Part shown: positions 1-5,368 of the stretch, piece after piece
Numbering within the stretch: position 1 is the stretch's first letter
How the letters are laid out: every line of letters begins with the position of its first letter
IMG/VR virus record: IMGVR_UViG_3300017714_000082
Span: 1 to 31,361 of that record
Strand: one strand, 5' to 3'
DNA length: 31,361 nucleotides
Source: a virus
Program-made: the position numbers and the translations under genes
Notes under the pieces: model-generated
Told to the model about the DNA's origin: nothing
Seen by the model: the letters and a program-made list of their open reading frames with translations, nothing else
The model's database searches: none

Positions 1-38
1 CCTTGAGTGGCAACGAAGTCAGTGAATGAAGCAGTCAT
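1..38 (-). CDS. Unknown protein, N-terminal fragment
   Basis: Only the first 12 codons lie in the window (MTASFTDFVATQ), and the gene continues past the left edge. The ATG is chosen because a sigma70-like promoter (TATACT at 60-65) sits 22 bases upstream and no other gene occupies the space. Function cannot be judged from so short a piece. Confidence 0.55.
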   Translation of the reverse strand, partial: MTASFTDFVATQ

Positions 39-59
39 GTCGTTTGTGTTGATGTTGTT

Positions 60-88
60 AGTATAATGCTTAGTGGGGATCATTGCAA
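60..88 (-). promoter_or_regulatory. Candidate sigma70-type promoter
   Basis: On the minus strand TTGCAA (83-88) is followed by a 17-base spacer and TATACT (60-65). The -10 matches TATAAT at five of six positions and the -35 matches TTGACA at four of six. It would drive the gene starting at 38, with a leader of roughly 15 bases. The -35 overlaps the end of the preceding gene. Confidence 0.5.
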
Positions 89-316
89 CCCACATGCAGA
101 CACTTGATCAGGTGTCATAGTCTCAACTGTTAAGCGTCTCCATCCTTTAACATCACGGATGCCTTCCACTACCATGTTCACAACACGCTCCAGTTGCTGC
201 TGACGACCCTTAATAGTGGTGCATTGACCTTGCTTAGAGTAAAGTGTGCTCACTGTGCTGTCCTCATTAGTGATGAAGATGCGATAGTGTGCAAACTTGA
301 CTGCCGTGACTGCCAT
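80..316 (-). CDS. Hypothetical protein, 78 aa
   Basis: This is a small soluble protein with no signal peptide or membrane segment. The N-terminus (MAVTAVKFAHYRIFITNEDS) looks like beta strands, the middle is basic (KGRQQQLERVV) and the tail is polar. I recognise no family. The ATG at 316 is supported by GGGA about ten bases upstream and a clean gap back to the previous gene, whose stop is at 387-389. A TATACT box at 344-349 precedes it without a good -35. It is most likely one of the small early or host-takeover proteins typical of cyanophages, but that rests on its neighbourhood only. Confidence 0.6.
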   Translation of the reverse strand: MAVTAVKFAHYRIFITNEDSTVSTLYSKQGQCTTIKGRQQQLERVVNMVVEGIRDVKGWRRLTVETMTPDQVSACGLQ

Positions 317-343
317 GTGGGTCGTTCCCTTTGGTATGAATAT

Positions 344-349
344 AGTATA
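344..349 (-). promoter_or_regulatory. Candidate -10 box without -35
   Basis: TATACT lies 28 bases upstream of the ATG at 316 in the only gap in this stretch. At spacers of 16-18 bases there is nothing like TTGACA. If functional it probably needs an activator; the direct repeats at 377-402 are positioned for one. Confidence 0.35.
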
Positions 350-376
350 GCGTGTTGAGGTGCCCTGTGGTGGTTC

Positions 377-402
377 AGTGGTCAGTTCACGAAGTGGTCA
401 GT
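377..402. repeat. Two 10-bp direct repeats, 16-bp period
   Basis: AGTGGTCAGT occurs at 377-386 and again at 393-402, separated by six bases. The pair straddles the end of the small membrane-protein gene and lies upstream of the TATACT box at 344-349. It could be an activator site or chance; only two copies are seen. Confidence 0.5.
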
Positions 403-602
403 CGTGACATACTAATCATGAATAGAAACACTACCATGATCACCACATCCCAAGACTTTGTTCTGATGAAGTATGGTATGCTAATCAAATCAGCAACACA
501 ATTAATCATCACACCAACAATCACATTTACATGTAGAATCACAAAATAGGCAGTGATAACACCAATACTGCCTAATACTCTTGCTTTACTGTCGAGTTTC
601 AT
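387..602 (-). CDS. Small membrane protein, 71 aa
   Basis: Two hydrophobic segments are visible: about residues 11-37 (SIGVITAYFVILHVNVIVGV and following) and about 53-66 (VVIMVVFLFMISMS), with a short polar stretch (RTKSWD) between. The protein therefore probably sits in the host inner membrane. The start MKLDSKAR at 602 is preferred over an in-frame ATG at 638 because GGGGA lies about nine bases before it and it shortens the overlap with the upstream gene to 17 bases. I recall similar small membrane proteins in marine cyanomyoviruses; no function is known to me. Confidence 0.7.
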   Translation of the reverse strand: MKLDSKARVLGSIGVITAYFVILHVNVIVGVMINCVADLISIPYFIRTKSWDVVIMVVFLFMISMSRLTTS

Positions 603-771
603 GCCATGTGATCCCCAATCTATCCCATAACTCATCAATTGTAATCTCTAACTCTGCCGCAACTTCTTCATCCCATTCACGATTGTTCTTCTCACATTGT
701 GCAACAAATGCTGGATCATCACACATCTCTTCAATTAGATCTTCAAATGAAGTTGTATCTGGAATAGTCAT
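586..771 (-). CDS. Acidic hypothetical protein, 61 aa
   Basis: The protein is strongly acidic (EDLIEEMCDDP near residue 10, EWDEEVAAELEITIDELWDR near 32-51) and probably helical, with two cysteines. No family is recognised. Its ATG overlaps the stop of the preceding gene by four bases (768-771) and its 3' end overlaps the next gene by 17 bases, so it belongs to a tightly coupled run. The overlap pattern and acidic bias argue it is real. Confidence 0.65.
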   Translation of the reverse strand: MTIPDTTSFEDLIEEMCDDPAFVAQCEKNNREWDEEVAAELEITIDELWDRLGITWHETRQ

Positions 772-1058
772 TGTTCTACGTATGATTTAAGTAGTGGCAT
801 AGAAGAATATGCCGTGGTGGTGCTTACGTCTACTGGTTTGCCAGGACGTTTGTGGTTAATTGGGGCAATGTAACATTGTTTTTTTGTGTTGTAGAATCCC
901 CAAATTGAGACGATAGGGTCATTACTGTAACTAAACCTAGCATGATTCCTAATCCAAATGCCAATGACGTTGGTCTTATGTTCTTTAACATAGTATGTGA
1001 AACCTTGTGGTGGTTGATGTGGGAAATCAGTTGGCAGTTCGTTCAATGGTTGAGTCAT
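768..1058 (-). CDS. Conserved-looking hypothetical protein, 96 aa
   Basis: A proline-rich N-terminus (TDFPHQPPQGFTYYV) is followed by aromatic-rich strands (GIWIRNHARFSYS, SIWGFYNTKKQCYIAPINHK). The segment WGFYN-KK-YIAPIN is a pattern I recall from small cyanophage proteins, but no biochemical role is known to me. The start overlaps the preceding small membrane gene by 32 bases and the stop overlaps the next gene as ATGA, indicating translational coupling. It looks soluble. Confidence 0.7.
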   Translation of the reverse strand: MTQPLNELPTDFPHQPPQGFTYYVKEHKTNVIGIWIRNHARFSYSNDPIVSIWGFYNTKKQCYIAPINHKRPGKPVDVSTTTAYSSMPLLKSYVEQ

Positions 1059-1161
1059 AATAGTTCATCATCTTACTATCACGCTCTGCTAAGAATAGCA
1101 GATAGCAAGTGAGAGCAACAATAGCAAAGATGCCGCTTAGGAGATACTGTGTGATTCTCAT
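1027..1161 (-). CDS. Very small membrane protein, 44 aa
   Basis: Reading from the ATG at 1161 gives MRITQYLLSGIFAIVALTCY, then LLFLAERDSKMM and a polar tail ending RTAN. There is one clear transmembrane helix at about residues 6-24, then a charged tail. It fills a gap that is otherwise unexplained and overlaps the next gene by 32 bases. The ribosome-binding site is weak (AAATAAAG). Reality is likely but not certain; function is unknown, and a membrane-associated host-interaction peptide is one possibility. Confidence 0.5.
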   Translation of the reverse strand: MRITQYLLSGIFAIVALTCYLLFLAERDSKMMNYYDSTIERTAN

Positions 1162-1187
1162 GCTTTATTTGAGTGAAATTGAGAATT

Positions 1188-1226
1188 GATTAGGATGAAG
1201 CGATTAACTCATCCTAATCGCTTCAT
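1188..1226 (-). terminator. Two mutually exclusive hairpins (terminator or attenuator)
   Basis: ATGAAGCGATTA (1195-1206) pairs perfectly with TAATCGCTTCAT (1215-1226), giving a 12-bp stem with an 8-base loop. GATTAGGATGA (1188-1198) also pairs perfectly with TCATCCTAATC (1209-1219), giving an 11-bp stem with a 10-base loop. The stems share bases, so only one can form at a time. The element begins just after the stop at 1230 and precedes the gene at 1161. There is no clear U-run, so a classical terminator is doubtful. Confidence 0.55.
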
Positions 1227-1229
1227 TGA

Positions 1230-1484
1230 TCAACCAACTGCCATTGGAGAATACTCGGAGCGTGGCATTTGATCTACGTTGTAACCAGTCACCTCAGCAC
1301 CATTAGCAATGCGCTCAGACCACTCGTTACGTGCTGTGAGTGCTGTGACTGTGCTGTAAGACTTCTGACCATTAGAGTTGAAAGTGACGCGCTTCTGGAA
1401 ACGCTTGACAATTGTGCCAGACTCTTCAGCAATGAATGCTTCAGGAAAGAAATCAACTGTGGTGACGAGTGTGGTGAGTTGCAT
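1230..1484 (-). CDS. Hypothetical protein, 84 aa
   Basis: A mixed alpha/beta soluble protein with a basic centre (TIVKRFQKRVTFNSNGQKSYS) and a Thr/Ala-rich stretch (TVTALTARNEWSERI). No domain is recognised. The ATG at 1484 is preceded by AAGGAA about ten bases upstream, a good ribosome-binding site. It stands alone between a possible promoter (1511-1516) and the double hairpin (1188-1226), so it may be its own short transcription unit. Confidence 0.65.
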   Translation of the reverse strand: MQLTTLVTTVDFFPEAFIAEESGTIVKRFQKRVTFNSNGQKSYSTVTALTARNEWSERIANGAEVTGYNVDQMPRSEYSPMAVG

Positions 1485-1510
1485 GTGAGGTGTGTTCCTT
1501 TGACTCTCTT

Positions 1511-1548
1511 AATATACAGGGTTTTGGGGTGCTGTGCCACAATTGTGG
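1511..1548 (-). promoter_or_regulatory. Weak promoter candidate with 12-bp palindrome
   Basis: TATATT (1511-1516) has a GTGGCA (1535-1540) at an 18-base spacing, matching TTGACA at four of six. The -35 region overlaps a perfect 12-bp palindrome, CCACAATTGTGG (1537-1548), which could be a repressor or activator site. The gap lies just upstream of the gene starting at 1484. Confidence 0.35.
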
Positions 1549-1551
1549 ACA

Positions 1552-1752
1552 CTACTCATACTGGCACATGTCCATGACTGAAACGACAGCACCCGTGGTA
1601 TTCATAGTTTGAAACCAGAAAGCACGTAACATCTCATAATCAGGAAACTGATATGATCTACCATCAGGAAATGATACCTGATAGAAATGTCTATCGTATG
1701 GTTCATCACTGGTTTGCTCAAACCATGTGACCTTCTTGGATTTCTTAGACAT
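1552..1752 (-). CDS. Hypothetical protein, 66 aa
   Basis: Starts MSKKSKKVTWFEQTSDEPYD with a lysine-rich head, then aromatic-rich strands (RHFYQVSFPDGRSYQFPDYE) and a Met-rich end. The ATG at 1752 is chosen over an in-frame ATG at 1797 because the upstream 48-aa gene ends inside it: the TAA at 1745-1747 lies within ATGTCTAAG, an 8-base overlap typical of coupled phage genes. No family is recognised. The basic head could contact nucleic acid, but nothing proves it. Confidence 0.65.
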   Translation of the reverse strand: MSKKSKKVTWFEQTSDEPYDRHFYQVSFPDGRSYQFPDYEMLRAFWFQTMNTTGAVVSVMDMCQYE

Positions 1753-1891
1753 CTTTCTTTTGTTTGTGTGGATTTTTGATTGGGAATGGTTTCTCAAATC
1801 CCCATTTCTTATTCTTTATCTTGTTTTCATGTCTAATGGCATTGATCATCTCCTCTCTGCTATTCCAAGGAGAGTTCTTATTAGTGTCCAT
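1745..1891 (-). CDS. Small hypothetical protein, 48 aa
   Basis: Reads MDTNKNSPWNSREEMINAIR then a basic, aromatic-containing tail (KIKNKKWGFEKPFPIKNPHK) ending QKKDV. It fits exactly between its neighbours: the upstream stop at 1902 leaves a ten-base gap, and its own stop overlaps the next start by eight bases. AGGAGA-type sequence is not prominent before the ATG. It is basic and probably soluble; no function can be assigned. Confidence 0.6.
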   Translation of the reverse strand: MDTNKNSPWNSREEMINAIRHENKIKNKKWGFEKPFPIKNPHKQKKDV

Positions 1892-1901
1892 GGTATCGAG
1901 T

Positions 1902-2093
1902 TTACTTCCAACGTTTTGTTTTTAAGTACTCCAGAACATCACTACGTACATCCATTAACTCATGATAGCACATCTGATTGTGAGCACATTGACGTAGTGC
2001 AGGATCAGGTTTCAGTACAGATTCAATGAACAAATCAAGTCCACGATTCCATTTGTCTTCTTTACTCTCTTGATCGATGTTGTCAGGGTTCAT
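1902..2093 (-). CDS. Hypothetical protein, 63 aa
   Basis: Sequence MNPDNIDQESKEDKWNRGLD then LFIESVLKPDPALRQCAHNQ, predicted mostly helical, with two cysteines and a basic C-terminus (EYLKTKRWK). The start is well supported: AGGAAG lies about eight bases upstream and the ATG overlaps the preceding stop as ATGA (2090-2093). I recognise no domain. It belongs to the coupled run from 2519 to 1552. Confidence 0.65.
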   Translation of the reverse strand: MNPDNIDQESKEDKWNRGLDLFIESVLKPDPALRQCAHNQMCYHELMDVRSDVLEYLKTKRWK

Positions 2094-2296
2094 GAGACTG
2101 CTTCCTGTAGTTTGTATTGGAGTTTAGTCAGATTATATCGATTAATATATTTCTCTGCATGATCATAACACTGAAACCAACATACTTTCTTTTCTTTTCG
2201 ATCTTCCAATCGCCAAGGAAATGTACCAAGATGTGGGAATAGTTTCAGATCTTTTGATCTGGTGTATTTAATGGAATCCGAAACCTTCGTCTTCAC
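2090..2296 (-). CDS. Hypothetical protein with CWFQC motif, about 68 aa
   Basis: The credible part reads SIKYTRSKDLKLFPHLGTFP then a basic segment and CWFQCYDHAEKYINRYNLTK. The CxxxC plus His arrangement (CWFQCYDH) could be structural or metal-binding, though no second cysteine pair is present. The frame stays open to 2533, but the upstream Ser/Lys/Thr-rich portion is the shifted frame of the acidic AbrB-like gene and looks like a shadow. I therefore place the start at the GTG at 2296, with GGAA roughly a dozen bases upstream; this is uncertain. It ends in an ATGA overlap with the next gene. Confidence 0.5.
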   Translation of the reverse strand: MKTKVSDSIKYTRSKDLKLFPHLGTFPWRLEDRKEKKVCWFQCYDHAEKYINRYNLTKLQYKLQEAVS

Positions 2297-2519
2297 ACCA
2301 GAACTTATTCCAATCTTCTTCTGTTGCTTGACTGATGTTAACTTCTCTAGATTGCTCTCTAGAGTTTTCTGTACTGATTTTGATCGAGTTGTCTTCGTTG
2401 ACTTCCCAGTTGACGATTGTACCTTCACCCCAGTTGAGTTTTTCGATGATCTCTTCGGGGATCTCGATGTAGAGTTCTTTTGTTGTGGCATCTTCTTGGA
2501 TTTCAATTGATATATCCAT
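2268..2519 (-). CDS. AbrB/MazE-like small protein, 83 aa
   Basis: Residues about 14-48 (KELYIEIPEEIIEKLNWGEG followed by TIVNWEVNEDNSIKIS) match the swapped-hairpin AbrB/MazE pattern: strand, 'iPeeiiekLgw.eGd', strand, then 'dgsi.i'. Family members bind DNA as dimers or act as antitoxins. The remainder is a polar, acidic tail (about 49-83), so this may be a stand-alone regulator or a decayed antitoxin; no partner toxin is seen nearby. GAGAG precedes the ATG by four bases, and the start overlaps the exported protein's end by 17 bases. Confidence 0.6.
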   Translation of the reverse strand: MDISIEIQEDATTKELYIEIPEEIIEKLNWGEGTIVNWEVNEDNSIKISTENSREQSREVNISQATEEDWNKFWCEDEGFGFH

Positions 2520-3183
2520 TTTCTCTCAACCACTCGCCTGTTTTTGGTGTGGGATCATATACTTCCCACATATTGCCACCAGCACACGCTGCAAGGGCAT
2601 CCATCGTCATGTTCTCAGTTCTGCCTGCCCATTGTGCCTCTGCCTCCCATGGGACTGCTGAAGCAGGGTATGTGCGCTCTACAAGCACTCTCCAGATCAT
2701 AGGAACTTGATCTTCAGGTTTAATAATCGCAATCAAACTATTGTCAATACTACCTGCCATACAATCTTGAGCAGCATGCCACCCTTCATGTCTCATCACC
2801 ATCATTAGAACAGCAGGATCACCCATGAAATCCTTATTCAGAAAGAAGTTATTGCTAACTGTATGGTAGACACCACGATGCATCGCGGGGAAATACTTCT
2901 CATCAGCAAGAAATACATTCACACCAATTTGATTGAGTGAGTGTAAGATGTTGTGAAACTCACCAGTGACACTAGTGAATGCTCCTGTATTGTCATAGTT
3001 AGATGATATGTCAAGCATAGAGTATACTTTCTCTACACCATCAGTGCATTCACCCATTAGCATACAACCAAGAGAATCCATGGTTCTATATCCTTGAGTG
3101 ATCTTACTATCATCAGCAAGAACATGTGGCGAAGCACCTAAACTGAGTGTAGTTAAGAGTGCAAGTAGTGTTGAACGTAACAT
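2503..3183 (-). CDS. Exported HExxH (gluzincin-like) putative metallopeptidase, 226 aa
   Basis: Residues 1-23 form a signal peptide (basic start, LLALLTTLSLG core, cleavage near VLA-DD), so the protein should reach the periplasm. HEGWH at 132-136 is an HExxH zinc motif, and Glu180 or Glu182 in PWEAEAQWAG, about 45 residues later, is well placed as the third ligand of a gluzincin. Cysteines at 40, 46, 141 and 200 could form disulfides. Zinc peptidase activity is inference; substrate unknown, with cell-wall or envelope targets possible. The ATG at 3183 follows an 11-base gap. Similar exported proteins occur, as I recall, in cyanomyoviruses. Confidence 0.6.
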   Translation of the reverse strand: MLRSTLLALLTTLSLGASPHVLADDSKITQGYRTMDSLGCMLMGECTDGVEKVYSMLDISSNYDNTGAFTSVTGEFHNILHSLNQIGVNVFLADEKYFPAMHRGVYHTVSNNFFLNKDFMGDPAVLMMVMRHEGWHAAQDCMAGSIDNSLIAIIKPEDQVPMIWRVLVERTYPASAVPWEAEAQWAGRTENMTMDALAACAGGNMWEVYDPTPKTGEWLRENGYIN

Positions 3184-3194
3184 AAAGGTGATTA

Positions 3195-3362
3195 TTAAGT
3201 GTTGGTGCTGTCTGCTGCATTGTCTGCTACAAGGTGAGACAGACGTTTTTCTAGATCAACATCATTGATGCCGTACTTAAATGCCATTGCTTGTGAATCA
3301 TGGCGCGTATGCCCCCACATACAATCAATGAGAAATTGAATCTCATTGATAGATAAGGTCAT
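3195..3362 (-). CDS. Small hypothetical protein, 55 aa
   Basis: Reads MTLSINEIQFLIDCMWGHTR then HDSQAMAFKYG and an acidic/helical tail, resembling small helical proteins I recall from cyanophages ('LSI.EIq.LIDCM..HTR'). The ATG at 3362 is chosen rather than 3419 because the upstream 47-aa gene ends at 3373, so the longer version would be its shadow. No clear ribosome-binding site is present, which suggests coupling to the upstream gene ten bases away. Function unknown. Confidence 0.6.
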   Translation of the reverse strand: MTLSINEIQFLIDCMWGHTRHDSQAMAFKYGINDVDLEKRLSHLVADNAADSTNT

Positions 3363-3372
3363 GGTGATTTGA

Positions 3373-3516
3373 TCAGTATTCACTGAGGAGGTCTTCGGGG
3401 AGGAGTTCATAGATTTCATTACTTGGCAGGAAATATTCTGCCATATGTAGTGCTTTCATACGCTCATCATACTCCAGTACTTCAGCGTAGTCAATGTCAA
3501 GGACAGAATTGTTCAT
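3373..3516 (-). CDS. Small acidic protein, 47 aa
   Basis: Reads MNNSVLDIDYAEVLEYDERM then KALHMAEYFLPSNEIYELLP and ends EDLLSEY. It is strongly acidic and probably two helices. The start is fixed by an ATGA overlap with the stop of the methyltransferase (3513-3516), the same junction type as between the methyltransferase and the gene before it, so all three are likely co-translated. No family is recognised. A link to methyltransferase function is possible only by position. Confidence 0.6.
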   Translation of the reverse strand: MNNSVLDIDYAEVLEYDERMKALHMAEYFLPSNEIYELLPEDLLSEY

Positions 3517-4400
3517 CGTTTGATAATAAGGATTTCGTGTGATTCTTTGGTGTGGTCAGATTTGTTGGCGATACGATTGTCACCAATACGTGTCTCACCT
3601 AGTTGGTAAGAGTAGTGCCACTCAGGATAGTGTAACTCGAAGTCACCATACCACTCGCGAATGGTCTCACAATTATTGTATGAGAGAATGAATGGACCTT
3701 TGTGCGAGTGGAGCAGGTCTCTCAGTATAGCATGATCGAACCCAGTGTGGTGGACATCAATGTTACAATTTGGATACATGCCCTTGAGCATCTTGTTATC
3801 CTTATCTTTCTTGAGATAATATGGTGGGTCAAGATACAAGAAGTCAGTATCATATGAAGTTATGACATCTTCAAATGATGACTGGTACACACTGAGATTC
3901 GGATTCTTATAGTTACGAATCTTCTTGATCATCGTGTCCCACTTCTTCTGATCTTGGTAGATCTTACTCATCCACCCCAGATACATCGGACCATAGGATA
4001 GATTGTGGTTGTAATAGTAATATGCTGCGGCAGTGATGTTGTCAAGACGGATTGGATCACGCTTGTAATACTCTGTCTTCCAGTCTTTGAGCATTTCCTG
4101 AGTGTAATCCCAGCAAATTAGTTGCTCTTTGATCTCAGCATACTTCTCTTTGGTTGGTTCAATGAGTTGTAGAGCGTCTGCTAGTTCATCTGGTTGGTTC
4201 AATAGAACTACCCAGAAGTTTACTAGCGCGGGAAATACATCCCAACCAATGACATTCTTACCTAATTCAGTTGACCAGCGTGATTCTAATGAACCACCAC
4301 CGATGAATGGAGACACAATACGATCTGTCTCAGGTAATTGTTGCGTAATGATGTTGTATGCTTTACTTTTACCGCCTGCATAGCGAATAGGTGTCTTCAT
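3513..4400 (-). CDS. dam: D12-class DNA adenine-N6 methyltransferase, 295 aa
   Basis: Transfers a methyl group from SAM to the N6 of adenine in DNA. The N-terminal RYAGGKSK (6-13) and PFIGGGSLES (31-40) match the SAM-binding motifs of the Dam/D12 family, and DPPYY at 191-195 is the catalytic motif IV. Length matches the family (about 260-300 aa). The start overlaps the upstream stop as ATGA (4397-4400). Target sequence cannot be read from the protein. The gene directly upstream encodes a GIY-YIG-like protein, so it may be the protective half of a restriction-modification-like pair; protection from host restriction or marking of phage DNA are alternatives. Confidence 0.9.
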   Translation of the reverse strand: MKTPIRYAGGKSKAYNIITQQLPETDRIVSPFIGGGSLESRWSTELGKNVIGWDVFPALVNFWVVLLNQPDELADALQLIEPTKEKYAEIKEQLICWDYTQEMLKDWKTEYYKRDPIRLDNITAAAYYYYNHNLSYGPMYLGWMSKIYQDQKKWDTMIKKIRNYKNPNLSVYQSSFEDVITSYDTDFLYLDPPYYLKKDKDNKMLKGMYPNCNIDVHHTGFDHAILRDLLHSHKGPFILSYNNCETIREWYGDFELHYPEWHYSYQLGETRIGDNRIANKSDHTKESHEILIIKR

Positions 4401-4963
4401 TTAGTCTTACGATCGATTTTGTACTGCCCGAACGCTTCATGAATGGAATCAGGAAGAGAAACGCCAGTCTCTTGGTAGTTCCACTTAGGATAGCATCCTT
4501 CAATGGTATTATACTCCATCAAGCAGTTTTCTTCAATACCTTTGGCACTGACAGGAACACTCACTTGCTGAGACTTGAACAAACCAGGAACTTCAATTAC
4601 AATGGGTTCCATGTAAATCATGTAAACCTCAACTTTGTTGCCCTTGTTCAGTTCTTCACGCATGAACCAGTTAATGGCAAAGCGATTGATGCCAGGGTCA
4701 TCTTGACCAGCATTGAGATAGAAACCCATACAACCTTGAATGCCACTCTTGGTAGAAGATTGACCAATCTTGTAGATCTCTCCATCTACACACAGAATGT
4801 ACACAAGAGACACATGCTTGCTCTTCAGTTTCTTAGGAAAACTGGTATCATAGTTCATCACAAGTTTGGTCTTGTAAAGAACATGCTTGGGACCAGAGTA
4901 AGCAGCAGTGCCGTGAGAAATCTCACCAACACGAATGGCGTTAGGAACGTCAGTGATGTGCAT
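4397..4963 (-). CDS. GIY-YIG nuclease-like protein, 188 aa
   Basis: Residues 53-68 (LVYILCVDGEIYKIGQ) fit the GIY-YIG signature, with VYI and YKIG as the two strands. Arg94 in a following helix is a candidate catalytic Arg, Glu144/145 in GIEENCL a candidate metal-binding Glu, and PKWN with Asn162 the closing Pro-x-x-Asn. GIY-YIG enzymes cut DNA and include homing and type II restriction nucleases; nuclease activity here is inference. The ATG at 4963 is chosen because the longer frame runs through a terminator; a promoter (4985-5013) lies just upstream. Its stop is coupled by ATGA to the adenine methyltransferase. Confidence 0.6.
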   Translation of the reverse strand: MHITDVPNAIRVGEISHGTAAYSGPKHVLYKTKLVMNYDTSFPKKLKSKHVSLVYILCVDGEIYKIGQSSTKSGIQGCMGFYLNAGQDDPGINRFAINWFMREELNKGNKVEVYMIYMEPIVIEVPGLFKSQQVSVPVSAKGIEENCLMEYNTIEGCYPKWNYQETGVSLPDSIHEAFGQYKIDRKTK

Positions 4964-4984
4964 GGTGTGTGTCTCAATACAAGT

Positions 4985-5013
4985 AGTATGGCATAAAAAA
5001 AGGAGGGTGTCAA
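4985..5013 (-). promoter_or_regulatory. Sigma70-type promoter for nuclease-methyltransferase operon
   Basis: TTGACA (5008-5013, perfect -35) is followed by a 17-base spacer and CATACT (4985-4990; five of six match TATACT). Transcription would start about 15 bases before the ATG at 4963. The -35 lies in the loop and downstream arm of the terminator hairpin at 5002-5019, so termination and initiation signals are fused. Confidence 0.6.
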
Positions 5014-5019
5014 CCCTCC
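4995..5019 (-). terminator. Rho-independent terminator
   Basis: On the minus strand GGAGGGT (5013-5019) and ACCCTCC (5002-5008) form a 7-bp GC-rich stem with a 4-base loop, followed directly by seven Ts (4995-5001). It lies 13 bases past the stop of the 57-aa gene ending at 5032 and fits the classical intrinsic terminator. Confidence 0.8.
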
Positions 5020-5031
5020 CCAACCAGTTCA

Positions 5032-5205
5032 TCAAGTGTCACCGAAGATAGGGACGATGTTAGTCTTTACATGTATTGTCATGTTGATATGTTGTTCCCA
5101 CTTAGTTGCGTCGTCTAGGTTGTAGAAGACTGCTTCTTGGCGCGATACTGCACGTCCCGTCGCTTTCTTGTCCTTGTTCTTGTTGTAAACAACTGCGTAT
5201 TTCAT
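5032..5205 (-). CDS. Small hypothetical protein, 57 aa
   Basis: Reads MKYAVVYNKNKDKKATGRAV then SRQEAVFYNLDDATKWEQHI and ends with TNIVPIFGDT. Strand-helix-strand character and the ending before a clear terminator argue that it is real; I recall close relatives in cyanophages. It overlaps the upstream gene by 104 bases in another frame, which is unusually long. Basic N-terminal half; function unknown. It is the last gene before the terminator at 4995-5019, closing the unit that probably starts at the promoter at 6171-6199. Confidence 0.65.
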   Translation of the reverse strand: MKYAVVYNKNKDKKATGRAVSRQEAVFYNLDDATKWEQHINMTIHVKTNIVPIFGDT

Positions 5206-5368
5206 GCCAATATTCAGAATAAACGATCAGGTTAACTTGATAACGACCCCAACGACAACTAGCGTCGGGTCGATCAATAAAACAAATACAAACGTATCTG
5301 TCACAAATAAACGAAATGTAGCCCGAGTTGTGTCGGTATGCTACTGGTTGGAGCAATTCAAACGTCAT
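5102..5368 (-). CDS. Hypothetical protein, 88 aa (C-terminal end uncertain)
   Basis: The N-terminal two thirds (MTFELLQPVAYRHNSGYISF, ICDRYVCICFIDRPDA, VNLIVYSEYWHEIRS) look like a genuine beta-rich domain rich in aromatics and cysteine. The last 34 residues overlap the 57-aa gene in another frame and read like noise, so the original protein may have ended earlier and been extended by a mutation or frame change. The ATG at 5368 is fixed by overlap with the previous gene's stop (ATGACGTTTGA). No family is recognised. Confidence 0.5.
   Translation of the reverse strand: MTFELLQPVAYRHNSGYISFICDRYVCICFIDRPDASCRWGRYQVNLIVYSEYWHEIRSCLQQEQGQESDGTCSIAPRSSLLQPRRRN

Noticed and set aside
1753-1797. 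Upstream in-frame ATG at 1797 for the 66-aa protein
   Set aside because: This stretch codes the end of the 48-aa gene in another frame, and the ATG at 1752 has the coupled overlap.
2297-2533. Ser/Lys/Thr-rich N-terminal extension of the CWFQC protein
   Set aside because: It is the shifted frame of the acidic AbrB-like gene; Glu/Asp codons there read as Lys/Ser/Thr, a typical shadow.
4391-4996. Plus-strand 201-aa ORF antisense to the GIY-YIG gene
   Set aside because: No ribosome-binding site or motif; it mirrors a convincing minus-strand gene in a window where all genes are on the minus strand.
4964-5035. N-terminal extension of the GIY-YIG-like protein
   Set aside because: It runs through the terminator hairpin and poly-T and would start inside the upstream gene's end; the ATG at 4963 behind a promoter is better.
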